Below, piece after piece: positions 33,181 to 48,100 of a stretch of 64,000 nt of DNA (its first letter is position 1; every line of letters begins with the position of its first letter). A model generated the notes under the pieces. The model was not told the DNA's origin, ran no database searches, and saw only the letters and a program-made list of their open reading frames with translations. The stretch spans positions 37,501 to 101,500 of the forward strand of contig JAXRKP010000266.1 of NCBI GenBank assembly GCA_037039925.1, in the 5' to 3' direction. The position numbers and the translations under genes are program-made. The stretch is from Doris montereyensis (Eukaryota; Mollusca; Gastropoda; Nudibranchia; Dorididae).

Positions 33181-36100
33181 CTACCAACAAAACAAAAAGA
33201 GGATAAGAAATTAACCTTGATAAAAAAATCAAAAACAATAACACACACAATCATCAGAGATAAAATAAGGTACCAAAATATTTATAAAGAAACCTTCTTT
33301 TCAATGCCAGAACAAAAATGAAATGTAACAACTCAACATGTGCAATCAGCAAAAGAAAAAAAAATCCTAAGTGGTGTATGATGCAAAACAACAATTTGTC
33401 AAGAATCTAAATAGAAACTCTTGTGTTCAGTAGTCTTTAAATAAAGTCTTGAAGTTTTTACACTCTTGGCAGAAACATGGATAAAGATTGTGATGAAATC
33501 TGCACCTGTTCAATCGCCAAATCTAAGTAACTGAGAAGATTGACTTGGGTGGGGGGGAGACATCTGGACTGGTGAGTTTGGGACCAGAAGGTTAATGTTC
33601 TGTTCTTTGCATATATTCGGGTAGGACGATCATTTATCTACAAGTTTATGGCAGAAAAATGTCCATGATGTGTAATTTTTTGCAGACGAGGGTAGGTAAA
33701 AACTAAAAAATTTGACGTAAATTACCCTAACACTGACTGAGAAAATGGCAGTACAAAAGTCGTATATTGGCGGGTAATCGCCAAATGTGGCAACACTGAG
33801 GTCACCTGGCTTCTGCCGACATGCTCGCCAATTTGGCCAATCACTGTGTGATGTAAGAGGCGTTGCGCGTCAGTATGTATTTAAACACGCAATAGAGGGA
33901 AAAAGAAAAAAAACTGGTCATTTTGACGTCTGTTTTCACAGCAGTGCACATCTAAACCTAGATTTAAAATCCTCTTTATATTACTAACAATGCCAGAGAC
34001 TGTCGAAAGAGTAAGGGGGCTGCTACAACCAGGAAACCCTTCTGAAGCATTTGTTTTGTGTTATTTTCTTTTGATACATTTACTTGCATTCTTCTCGAAA
34101 TGTTTTTTTTTCACACTAAAATTCTATCTCCTCTGTCATTTACCAAACGATTTGTATTATATTTGGCACACAGGTTCCCCTTGTCAGTGTTAATAGTATG
34201 ATGTCGTTTTTTTAAAATATATATTGTAAATTTTTTGAGAAATTATTATTTTTGGTAAAATGTCGTTTCTGTACATTCACGATATATGGTATTTTCAAAA
34301 ATTCAAAAAAAATAAATATACAAAATATTTTTAAAAACCGACGTCACTCTTTAGATATTGAATGGAAAGAGGATCCGCACAGGTTTTGAAAGATTTTATT
34401 CATAACTAAAGGAGGAGATAGATTTTGAAAATTGGGTCAAAATCCAAGATGCAGCCGTTTCTATGGCAACCAAGGACGCTACAAACTTGTCAATGATATA
34501 GGAAGACTGTATTTTGACAGTTACTCATGCACATACTAAAAGGAAAAACTTAAACTCAAAAGCAAAAAAAATCACTTCACGAAGAAATGATTGTAACAGA
34601 GGTAAGAATAAATTTGGTTATGAAATATCTCGGAATCTACTGCATATTAATATAAAACGTTTACACGTCTTATAAACTTCATAAAGGTATACTAAAATGG
34701 CAAAAAATCCAAAAAGGTCAGAGTTAGAACGGCTTGTCGTGCAGGCGTCAAAATGTTTGTGATGAAAAGTACATTTGAACTTGAATGAATATTAGTAAGT
34801 AGAGCAACTAAGCCCACCTGAATGTGTGTAACGTCTTGGCCAACTCCATGAGTCTGTATGAACTGAGCCAAGTGGGCTTTGGTGTCTTCTGTTATCTCCA
34901 TCTCTTGGACTGAACCATTCTCATCTTGATTCACAACCTGAAGACAGAGGAATGAGAATACTAATACTAATAGGGGAAATGAAAAAGAGGAAGATTAGGA
35001 GGAGAAAGTGTGTGTGTGTGTGTGTGTGTGTGTGGGGGGGGGGGGATTTTACCCATGCCCAATCATTGTACATGTACATTGATCATCGTCATTATTATTA
35101 TTATTATTATTAGTATCCCAGTGAAGGACTTGACAAAACAGGTGATTGCTTTAAAATTGAAGATGTAGATCTAATCTTACTATGTCATTCCATTATCTCC
35201 ACTTCTCTCTTTCACTAGGGATTCTACCACTGTGCTCAATCAGAAGTACATGACTTCACGTAACAAAACAAAAAAAGCAAAAAAACAATAACAAAAAACC
35301 CCAAGAAAAAACACATGTGAGCACAAGTTAGTCACTGAGCCAGTAGTAGTAATAAAACCCAAGACCATAACGGTGAAAATCCTGTCAAGGGAGATGACTA
35401 AACAATTGCTTAAATTGTGTTTTTACATATAAGTCAATCTTTTTTATTTGGTTCCTTGAACATCGACTTGAGTGGCATCCCATATACAAATCAAAGACCT
35501 CTTTCAAATTTAAAAACAATAAATTAAGTCAGAAAGAATGACATATATAGATTCTCGTATACCATAAGACAAAGAAGGAAAAAGAGTTTATAAAATGCTT
35601 GAAGCAAATAGTCGAGGCAACAACAACCACTTACCTTTAGTATGAATACAGTCTGTTCACCTTGAGGGCCTTCAACCACGTGTTGAATGGCATGTTCTCC
35701 ATCTGCAGTGATGAGTTCACCCGCTGCATTCTATAAAATATAACAGACATACAGAACAAACCATCAGTGTCAAGATATTAATCCACAGCTTGCCTGCTAC
35801 TAGTTGAGTATTTATATAAAAAAGATAAACTGAAAGCACGGCTCACTCAACAAATCTCTGAACACATAATCAGGGAATGCTGTCAATCTTACAAAGTCAG
35901 AATTTCCACTGGCCTTGAAAATAAAAATAAAATCCTAAACCTTGATGGAAAGCAACCTGAATTTTGGTGGGAAGAATATTTAGTTGCTGTTTTTTTGTGC
36001 GTTGCCTTTATAGTTGACAAAAATTATTTTTATGAGAAATAATAATCTAAACAAGTTTTTTTTAATTGTTGGCTTTTTTAAATCAATCAAAGCTCAAAAA

Positions 36101-39100
36101 CGTAACATTTGAAGCTACCTGAGTCAAAATGACATCGCCTGTGCTGTAGGTCTGGGTTCCATCTTCTTCAGTGGTGAGAATAATTTCATTATTGCCAAAA
36201 GCTCCAAGTCTCATAACAGCAGGTTTCACATCTTCTCCGTCAGTCATCATTCGGGACTGAGTTGCTGCACTGACTGGCTTCTGCAGCGAGTCAAGGAACT
36301 CTGGTTTTTCTTCAAAGACATTGCCAACTTCTGGGTGCTGAAGAAAGGCCAGAAAGGAAATTGAACATTGCTCGTAAAATGAGTCAAAAAGTTTGCTCAG
36401 AAGATAGAGTATAAGGAGAGAAGAGGGGGACAACAATGCAGTTTTGAAGACACCAATACATTGATAGAACATAACTCCTGCTGAAAAACAAAAGAATTCT
36501 ATGTTTACATACTGTTTATCCCACAGTATGAGAAAATCAATTTGACATAAATTTGTTACCAATTCAAAGAACACAAGGCAAGATTTTTTAAAATAGCGAA
36601 TCATAAGCAAATTATAATTGGTGCATCAACAATTTGAAATTCATCAAACGATTCAAACATTGTAATTTCAGCCCATTTCCGAAAGTACATCTACATATTT
36701 TAAAGAATTAATTTCTATGGGCGTTTTCTAAAAAAAGATCTAATTCTTCCTCAACTCTCTTTTTCAAGGCGCTGTTATACAGGAGAATTCAATTTTCTCT
36801 TTAGACTAAACACAGATTCCAAGGTATCAAGTTAAAAACAAAAAAAGCAAGGTCATTTCATCATACAAAAAGCAAAACAATACAGATTGATAAAAAAAAA
36901 AAAAGCATCATCTTGCCCTCTGCAAAATAATAGTGCCATTGAAAAATGTCAAGGTGTAGAAAAATATTTTACCTTTCGTTTGTAATGTCTAATGATTGTA
37001 TGTCTATGGGCGCAGCACTCATGACACACTCCACAAACATATACAAAACCACTATGATAGTTTCGAACATGGTTTCGCAATTCATAGCTGCGGACAAACT
37101 GCTTATCACACATCTCACAGGCAAACTTTTGAGTCAGGGTATGCTCCAACCTATGACGATTTAATTGATCTGGATATTTAAAAGCCTAGGGAAGAAATGA
37201 ATAAGAAAGAGTAGGCCTGTTATAAAAGTAATCATACAAGTTTTAAAAACCCATCATGGCAATGACATAATTTCAAACAATTGAATATTGGGCACTTGAG
37301 AGAGAAAAAATAGTTAAAATCATAACCGCATTCTTCAACCTTTTTTTTTTTTTATTTATCGGAAAATTTGATTTCTTTCATGGCATTGAAAAACAAATAT
37401 GCAAAATCTGATGCAGTAAGCCTGCGAACCCATCAACCATAATTTCAAAAGTATGATTAGTGGGACAATTCTTTCTATACAAGAAATATCATAACTCTGG
37501 GACAGTTATTCTATGTTCAACTGAGAAACAACATTGATGTACGATCTTTTGGGTAAAAAATAACTCAGAATATATCATATTAGAATACATCATAGTTTAT
37601 AGTTTTATCTTTTCTCTTGAAGACCTATCGAAAAGGAAAAAAAATTGATTGTCCAAATTCTGGGGCAGGTACTGCTGATTCTACCAAGACATAAGTACAC
37701 CACCAAATTACAAAATTGAATTCCATGGCTTTCATCTACTTGTAAATACAAGGATCATGTATAAAAAAATTATTTTTTTTTCTGTTATTTATAATGCAAA
37801 CCAGTTTAATGACAAAGAATGAATATCATAAAAACACATGACATGCATTCTAAACATTTATTTTATCCCATGCAGAAAGATAATCCATGTGAGACGTTGG
37901 TCTCTGGTACCTACCTTCCCACAAATGTCACACTTGAACGCTCTCTCTTTAGTATGAGAAATAAGGTGTGTTTTCATGTTTCCTTTCTGTCGGAAAGTCT
38001 TCCCGCATTTGGGACAGGGGTACAATTTGATGGTCTCGGCATGAAATTGTTTTATGTGGGCTATAAGACCAGTCTGAAAGAAAACACGCAAATGATCCAT
38101 TATAGAAATCCTCCCATACATACTGAGAATTTTGAAAAGAATTGGAAGCAAAAAAAATACATTGTCATATCAAGAAAAACAGGAGTATGAGGTAACCCCA
38201 CCCCTGCCCCCAAATTCCCAGAAAAATTTGATAATTCCTCCAAACTTAAAAGGTTAGACAAAAAATTGCCAACAAGGCCATTTGCAGAGCTGCGTTGCGA
38301 GAGACTAAAAGATCGACAAAGCAGGGGTAATAAGAAAGGTTTAAAGAGAATGTGAATTCTAATGGTCTATAAAATGTGTCAAATAAAGTAAGCAAATGCT
38401 GACGATTCCACACATCATTTGGATTGTTATCCTACGAATCACAAGGAAATGGTATGACATCTTGGCTCCTAGTGTAGGAAATCAGAAAACGAAAATCCGA
38501 CTATTAGTCAATATTGACAGAAAATTAATATATACAACTATGGAAGAAGAAGAAAATATTCTTTATATTATTATATTCCTATTATACTTACTTTAGAGAA
38601 TAGTACTTTGCCACAATGGGTACAATGGAGTTGATATTGCTTTTCATGAACTGTTGCGATATGCAGTTTGAGATAGTTTTCATAATGAAATTTCTTGTGA
38701 CAAATAGGACACTCGGCTTGCTTCTCTCCATGAACTTTCATATGCTTCATCATATTGCTACGTGAGCTGTGATTGAAGAGAGCAATATTCTCTAATAAGT
38801 CAAATGCCATGAATAAAAAAAAAAAATGAAACATACATTTCTACTAACTTAAATAACATTTACCCCCTCTGCTTGTAATTCTAACAAAAGCAACAGACAC
38901 AAATAATATCCATGACATTCATTCAATCAAATTCTTTTTAATAATAATTACATGCAGAATGTCTGATTAACAATTGCATGACTGAAATAAGAAATGCCAA
39001 AACGTCAATGAAAGTTGAGAAAGTGAATAATGACATCACAGGATTCAGTACTAGCACTCAAATTCTTATCTATAAAAAGGTTATGATGATAAAGCTATGA

Positions 39101-42100
39101 CATACTAGCACTCAAATTCTTATCTATAAAAAGGTTATGATGATAAAGAGACTATGATATACTAGCACTCAAATATTAATCTATAAAAAGGATATGATGA
39201 TAAAGAGACTCTGACATACTAGCACTCAAATTTTTATCTATAAAAAGGCTATGATGATAAAGAGACTCTGACATACTAGCACTTAAATTCTTATCTATAA
39301 AAAAGCTATGATGATAAAGAGACTATGATATACTAGCACTCAAATTCTTAACTATAAAAAGGCTATGATGATAAAGAGACTCTGACATACTAGCACTCAA
39401 ATTCTTATCTATAAAAAGGCTATGATGATAAAGAGACTATGATATACTAGTACTCAAATTCTTAACTATAAAAGGCTTTGATGATAAAGAGACTCTGACA
39501 TACTAGCACTCAAATTCTTATCTATAAAAAGGCTTTGATGATAAAGTGACTCTGACATACTAGCACTCAAATTCTTATCTATAAAAAGGCTTTGATGATA
39601 AAGAGACTCTGACATACTAGCACTCAAATTCTTATCTATAAAAAGGCTTTGATGATAAAGTGACTGACATACTAGCACTCAAATTCTTATCTCTAGAAAG
39701 CCTATAATTATGAAAAAGGCTCTATGACATTAAATCCACCAGTGGTGAAGAAAACAGTAAACACAACAAACACCTAAATGTCTAGAAGAAAACAGTAAAC
39801 ACAACACACACACCTAAATGTCTAGAAGAAAACAGTAAACACACACACCTAAATGTCTAGAAGAAAACAGTAAACACAACAAACACCTAAATGTCTAGAA
39901 GAAAACAGTAAACACAACAAACATCTAAATGTCTAGAAGAAAACAGTAAACACAACAAACATCTAAATGTCTAGAAGAAAACAGTAAACACAACAAACAT
40001 CTAAATGTCTAGAAGAAAACAGTAAACACAACAAACAACTAAATGTCTAGAAGAAAACAGTAAACACACACTTAAATGTCTAAAGAAGAAAAAACAGTAA
40101 ACGACAACAAACATCTAAATAACTAGAAGAAAACAGTAAACACAACAAACACCTAAATGACTAGAAGAAAACAGTAAACACAACACGCACCTAAATGACA
40201 AGAAGAAAACAGCAAACACAACACACACACACCTAAATGACTAGAACAAAACAGTAAACACACACACCTAAATGACTAGAAGAAAACAGTAAACACACAC
40301 ACCTAAATGACTAGAACAAAACAGTAAACACAACACACACCTAAATGACTAGAACAAAACAGTAAACACAACACACACCTAAATGACAAGAAGAAAACAG
40401 CAAACACAACACACACACACCTAAATGACTAGAACAAAACAGTAAACTCAACACACACCTAAATGACCAGAACAAAACAGTAAACACAACACACACCTAA
40501 ATGACAAGAACAAAACAGCAAACACAACACACACCTAAGTGACCAGAACAAAACAGTAAACACACACTTAAATGTCTAGAAGAAAACAGTAAACACACAC
40601 TTAAATGTCTAGAACAAAACAGTAAACACACACTTAAATGTCTAGAAGAAAACAGTAAACACAACACACACCTAAATGACCAGAACAAAACAGTAAACAA
40701 ACACTTAAATGTCTAGAAGAAAACAGTAAACACACACTTAAATGCCTAGAAGAAAACAGTAAACACAACACACACCTAAATGACCAGAACAAAACAGTAA
40801 ACAAACACTTAATTGTCTAGAAGAAAACAGTAAACATACACACCTAAAAGTCTAAGAAAACAGTAAACACACACCTTAATGACTCGAAGAAAACAGTAAA
40901 CAAACACTTAAATGTGTAGAAGAAAACAGTAAACATACACACCTAAAAGTCTAAGAAAACAGTAAACACACACCTTAATGACTCGAAGAAAACAGTAAAC
41001 ACACACCTTAATGACTCGAAGAAAACAGTAAACACACACCTTAATGACTCAAGAAAACAGTAAACACACGCCTAAACGTCTAGAAGAAAACATAACACAC
41101 ACCTAAATGTCTTGCCACAGTCCGGACAAGCCAAGTTGTCTTTGATAAAAAGTCTGTTCTTTTTTCGCACTACTCGCACTACCGATCCATCGGGCATGCG
41201 GCATTGGTGATCATTGAGGTAATCTTTCCTTGTAAACAGTTTGCCACAGAAATCGCAGGCATACTCTGGCTGTTTATGCAAGCTAAGATGGCGCGCTAAG
41301 TAGCGCTCATTCTTGAATGTCTTTTGGCAAATCTCGCAAGACAACAAAGTGGCAACTTCCCCATTTTCCATCACACCATCGCATTTGTGATTGTGCAATG
41401 TTCCAACCTAGGAGCAAAAGAAAGAGTGTTCTGAATACAAGCACAATTCAAAAATGATCTCTTCGTATTACAATTAGATTGTAATGATACAAGAGTACAT
41501 CAATGTATGTTGGGAAAACCATTTTCACTTTTTTGCTATGCTATCCACAAAAAGAAACGCTTATCATATTTCAAAAACCAAAGGTACAAAAAGAAACGCT
41601 TATCATATCTCAAAAATCAAAGGTACAAAAAGAAACGCTTATCATATCTCAAAAACCAAAAGGTACAAAAAGGGCAAAATCACGAAAATTAAATCTTCAT
41701 AATTTGATTTTTTTTACTGCAACAGAATAAGAGTAAAAAATCAGTTGAAAAGCATTCACACACAATAACAAAACGAAAAACTCTTATGAAATATGCACGA
41801 TAAGTCATAGAAAGGATTTTCAAATTGCATAGAAATAATATATGTGTGCGTTACTTTTTGTGGACAGTATAATTCATGTTCCAAACATTTTTAGATTGAA
41901 AGATAAAAGCTAAATGAACAGGGAGTATTGGCCATGGCAAACTAGCATCCTATCAAGGAGGTCATGTTATTATTATCATCTGTTCTACCGTACACAGAGT
42001 AACTAGCAATAAGCTTCAAGTCTACTATGAGCCTAATGAGCTTTACTTAACATGACAAATAACACTCAATGGCCTTGTGCATGATTCATGGCTGATGAAA

Positions 42101-45100
42101 AAAACCCTGATTAATGACTGTACAAGATATTTTGTTCTTCAAATTTCAAATTGTATTTCCAGAACATAAACAACAGTTTTCTAACTTGCCTCCTTCCTCT
42201 CCCTCTTTGCTTCCCAACTCATGAAACAGTAATTACATTCTTAGTAAAATGGAACGAAATCCTTTCTAGCGAGAACAGTACCTTGATAAATCTCTTGCCA
42301 CATTTGTCACACTTGTGAGGATGGGTATGAGTCATATGATGTTCTTTGAAAGCCAGCAATTCATTGTACACTTCTCCACACACTTCACACGGCGCGGAAC
42401 CTTCTTGAATGATTTTCTGCCGAGTCACACACACAGGCGTATGCCAGTTTAGCTCCTCTTTGCGAATGAAAACACGGTTACACATGTCACACTTGAAGGC
42501 ACCGTGATGAGATGCTTCATGACGGACTAAGTAGGCAATACTAGCAAATGTCTTTCCACACTCCTTGCAGGGAAACTGAACACTGGCTTTCTCGTTAAGA
42601 ACTCTTCCGGCACATTCGTGTTCAGCTAAATCCTTTGGGGAGAAAAAGGCCACACGACAAGCGTCACATTGATATTTGCCACAGTTAAGGAGGTGGTTCT
42701 GAAGACCCAGCTGAGTGCCAAAGGTTTTCTTGCAATTCTGGCACATGTGCACACTGTATTCCTCTGACAATTCGGGACAGCATCTGGAAATGTGTCGTTG
42801 AAGGGAATCTTTCCTACAGTAACATTTTCCACAAACCTGATGAGAGAAAGTGAGAGGTCAAATTTATCTTCAAAACTAGCCGTGTTAAGAAATTTGTTTT
42901 TAAAATGACTGTGATGAAATACTTGCTCATTAAAGATTTTATTTTATTAGAGAGAAAGGGTTACTATGCATTAATGCATTATGTTTGTACTCTATAATTG
43001 AGGCCTTCTTTTATAATATTACTGCTTCAGCGTGTGAGTGTGTATGTGTCTTGCACAACTCGGGTTTTAGTCGCCAGGATAGATCTAAACAAAGCTTAGA
43101 TTGCCAAGACCACATGCCAAATGTAATCTAACATGAATAGTAAGCCAAACTTATCTTTATCTCATGACAATTGCTTTTGAGAGCACAAAATCGCTTCCGC
43201 AAGATCTTAAGTTTTCATCATTGGAGAATAGTGTAAAGAACTAATATGGGTTGCATTTTGGGTACATCATAAGACAATGGGAACCTACCTCACATTTGTA
43301 TATATCCGTATGCATTGCCATGTGCCTGAACAGATATTTGCCGTTTGTGAATGCTTGCTTGCAAATCTGACACTCATAGCGCTCGGAGGTAACCTCCCCT
43401 TCTTCAAGGTGCCCAGCAGCACAGTCATGTTCGTCTAACATATCGTGACGGGGAAAGGTACGCCCGCACTTCTCACAGGGAAAACGAGTGCGATGCATAG
43501 AAGCATGGCGAAGAGCAAAAGTTAGTTGGCTAAAAGTCCTTCCACATTCTTTACAGTTGTAAATATCCCCTCCGTTGGCATCAACAATCTGCTCCACAAG
43601 ACTAGCTGTGTCATCACAGGTGTGTTTGACCAATGACTCATTCCGAGCAAATCTTTTACCGCAGGTAACACACCTAAATCTGTCTGTATGAGCAGGCAGG
43701 TGAAGTTTAAGATACTTGAACTGAGTAAAATGTTTGTTACACTCCACAAGCAAACTCTTCAGAACCATTTGGGCCCTCCACCTTTTGGTCCTGCTTTCCA
43801 GGGTTTCTAGCTCTGGATCGTCTCCTTTCCGTCGCTTTTTCCTCTTCTGTCTAGTCGGTTGATTGCCTCTTTCATCTCCACTATCATCTCCTTCATCTGC
43901 AGTCTCTAGTATTTGACGGTTAGGGGCACGGTAGTCATCACCATCGTCATCAACCAGGTTTTTCTCATCATAAAGATCAGCAGCTACCATGGCAATTGGG
44001 TCCGGAACTTGTCCGCAGATATTGCCGCATTCACTAGTGCTGTGAGAGCATCAGTGCCATCTAAATCAGCTATGGTGTTCTTTCTAGCTTCCTGCTGCTG
44101 GGAGTCAGAGGTCACCTTTTCCTCAGATGTAGTGATTATGACGTCGCCTTCTGCTTTGGGCACTTCTGACACTTCCATGATTTCCACACTTTGGCTGACC
44201 GTCTCTGTCTGTGGGCTGACCTCTATTTCCTCTGTTTCTATGCTGACAGCAACAGACTTGCCAGGAGATGAAGAGCTGCTTGTAGCCTCTGCTGGTGATA
44301 CAACATCTGAGTCCTTTCTCTCTAACGAAGAAATGTCAAAACTTGTTGCTTCATTGTTTTCAGTGATGATAAGGTACTTCTTTGGGCTCTCATCGTCATG
44401 CTTTTCTTCATTTTGAAAAGATTCTTCTTCCTTATCTACTTCCTCACTTGAAAGTAATGTTGGTTCATCTGAAGGTAACGTATTCACTTCTTCTGTGTCT
44501 TTAACATCTGTATGCTTTTCCAATGGTTCTTCAGATTTCATAATTACATCCTCTAGTTTTGTTGTTAAATTTTTCTTTACTGCTACTGCTTTTACTTTTA
44601 CTTTTGCAGGGGGAAGCCTCGTCTCAGATTTCCTCTTACGAGATGGGGAGGTCATTTCATCCATGGCAGCTTTTCTCAAAGACGCAGCCATAGCCACTCC
44701 AAAGCGTTTCCGAGACTCTCCACTCTCCTCCTTGACCTTTTCCCTGCTCTCCTCTTCCTCTGACGACTCGCCTGGATACTTAAACCACTTGCTTAACTTA
44801 TTCAAGTTCCTAGAGATTCTGGTGCTGCGCCGACGTCGGCTTGAGTCGCCTTCTTCCATCACTGGAGTAAATGAAGTCTCTGCCTCCTCCTCCTCCTGAT
44901 GTGGACTGAGATTTTCGTCTGTTACTGAGGACAATGTTGGGGGAAGTGGTGCCTCTGGGTCAGATTCCACCACGACTTTTCTTGGCCTTCCTGGTCTTCT
45001 TTTTGGAGTGGAAGTTTCTACAACTTTATCCTTGGTTTCTCCTGTGCCGTATGCACTTGCATCAATATCTGGCAATGCCAGTTCATTCTCTTCAAGCATC

Positions 45101-48100
45101 ATTTGGACTTCTTCTCTCATAGAGGACTCTACTTTTCTTGACAACCATCTTCCCTTCCTCGACCACGACCTCGGCCTCCTCCCCTTCCGCGTCCTGAACC
45201 CCGAGACGTTCGGTGATCTGTTAATTTTAGAGGCACTGGACGGCGCCCTCTTCGAGGAGGGCCTTCAAGGTAGTCGTACTCTGGAAAAAGATGCTCTCGT
45301 ATATGTTTGGCAAACATAAACTGAGAGATGAACTTTTGCCACAGTGATTGCAGGTGAAATCACCCTCCACATCATCTGGGTGTGAATCACCATCTTCTTC
45401 CTTCATTCTACCTTGCCCATCATCGTCGCTTTCTTCCCCCTCCTGATCAGGGAATTCATCTGCGTCCAGAGGTAACAGCTCTCCTAGCATGGCTGTAGAA
45501 CGAAGAGACAAACATTCAAAAACATTACTTCAACAACTGAAATACACATTTACCAAAATATATGCTTTAGATACAATTGTCTCACATTTAAAAGAATCCT
45601 CTTGGAAAATCATAAGCAAGAAACTACTTTTGTCCCCTAAAGTACACTGGCACTCATTCTTCCCAAAAGCATTATCCCTTTTTGCAAATTATATTTGAAA
45701 AATAATTACTTTTATCCTATATTGATAAACATGAATTCCTTTTTATCTACCTGGTTGCATTTAAGAACAGAACATGAAATAGAGATATGTCTGGATTTTT
45801 AACTTGATTTTCATGGAACTAACATTTAACTTGTGAAACAGAATCAGAAAATGGAAAATAGAAAACACAAATAAACCATGTCTATTACAAAGAGAAAATT
45901 GTGAAAATATGACATTTTGACAAAAAGCATTTTACTTATAAACTGACAAAAAACTGTAAATCACAAAAGAAATTTATTTCCAGATTTTTAAACAAACAAA
46001 AATTCAGGTTTCATATATATCTCAACAGTTTAACCCTATAACTGCTGAGACAGTTTTTTGTAAACTACTGAGGCTTTAAAGGGGTATATAATGACATGTT
46101 TGTTATAGTTATTTCAAGTGTTGTTTACGCTAAACCCCCAACAAATTATACATTTCTGGAAAGGTGTTGAGTCATGTTTTATGCTAAAAAAAAAATATTT
46201 AAAAATTCACGATGACATAGCCTTGACACTTGGGCAATAATCCAATTGGGCCGCCAAGCACCGTAATTCTCATGTTGGGAGCCCTTGAAAAAGTTTCTAG
46301 ATATTGTCATTTTCATTCAAAAACCCTCTTATCACTTAGAGAATTTCATGACCTTTCCAGAAATGTATAGTTTGTTGGGGTTCTTATCAAATGTTCATGC
46401 TAAATTTATCTAAAAACAAAAGCAGTGATACTTTTTCACGATACTGGAATCACAAAGCGGCTATGGTAATACTATAACGACAGGAAGACAATCGCTATTT
46501 CCGGAAGCAGGAGAGCTACATTTATTCTTCAATCACCAAAGATGCGGAAAACGATAAAAAACAGCTAGCAGTCAAAGGGAATTAACAATGAAAAACTGGG
46601 CAGATGAATTGGCCGATCTAATCGGGCTGCTGCAGAATAGCAAACAGCAATTAATCGGCTATACACTGTTATAGGGTTAAACGATTAACTCCGTAAAATT
46701 CCAAATCATGAAGCTTTCAATAGAATTTGAGACACAGAACAAAAGGATTTATCAATAAGACTTAAAAAACTATTTAAGTATATAGTCATCGAAAATGAAA
46801 GATATTAAATGAGGTTTTAAGATGTCTAAACTTGCAATTCTCTTTGCACAGATTATGGTTACAGATTATAGGGCAATCTGTCCTTGTCCTTAAATAAATA
46901 TAAAGAGCAAGTTTAAGCACAAACACCACACTTGACTGCAACCTTATGGAATTGCAATAAGAATGCTCAAGATAAAGATATAATGGACGTTGTTTCTGTT
47001 CTTCAAAATCAGAACCTGGTTACACATAGACTCTTGAGAAAAACAACCCCACAAGAATGTCGTTTTCATAAAATGTTTATTCTATTACTACTGAAGCACT
47101 TCTACATTTTTTGAATTGCTTGCTTTGACACTTTTCCCCACTGATTAAAAAAATTGTATTGGGCAGAATTAGCAGCATACTGGTTTGTTTCACTACAGGA
47201 AGGAATAACTGATAACGCCATTTTCCCCTCACAGTAGAATTAACACCATGACTCCCATTTATAAAAAGCATTTCAAATAAATTAACTCACATTTGGTTTT
47301 TCCATCAGGTACCAAGGATTTACCCAATTTTTAGCATACTGTGAAGCATACCAAACCTTGAGCTCATCCCCAACACCAACGTCGCGGGTCGTGTTGAAGT
47401 AGATGTTGATTCCTAGTTGATAGGCCATACAGTTCTGCTCTTCTTCATTCTGAGCAACCTGCACCAGAGCCATCCAGTTGCAGTGAGATTCAGAGCTTGC
47501 GTCAAGACTAATGAAACTTCCATCTTTCGACAAGATCTGAAAAATGTTTAAATGACCTATTTAGCGCTCAATCTATTAAAATGAGAAATGAAAGGGGTGA
47601 ACATTTCTATTTTAAAAAGTGACAACAATTTGATAAAAAGATGATTTTAAAGTCATGTCAAATTGACGGGCTTATGTATTCTTTACGGTTTAAGTGAAGG
47701 TGGGTGAATACAGTAGAGGAGATAGAAAAACGTGTAGAATAAAGAAGCAAAGGAAGACCAAACTGACCTTTAAAACAAAAAGGTCATCTTGATCAATGTC
47801 ATGCATAGTTTTCTTTGCCTCAAACGGCCCCAACTGAGTTTTGTTGGAAATGGCTTCCAGTGCAACAATGGTGACCCCTCCATCTGCCAACTCTATTGGG
47901 TTCAAATAGTGTGGTACTGTCAATCGAGCTCTGAAAAGCATAAAGGTTTTTTAAAACATGTCATAAATTCTGCCTTAGCTTGAGATTGACAGGCAATGCA
48001 ACTGTAGACTCTCCTTTTGTAAGTGTTGTTTAATCCTGTCAGTGTGACGGCATTTTTTCAGGAAAACAAAAAAAACCCACAAAGCTTTGTTCAAATAAGG

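Noticed and set aside
33540..33620. Further SINE head in PRDM15-like intron 13
   Set aside because: Only GACTGGTGAGTTTGGGACCA AGG-like similarity; too short and diverged to call.
45500..47280. A small extra exon between PRDM15-like exons 4 and 5 to fix the phase
   Set aside because: No convincing short coding segment with both splice sites was found. A missing base is as likely, so none is annotated.
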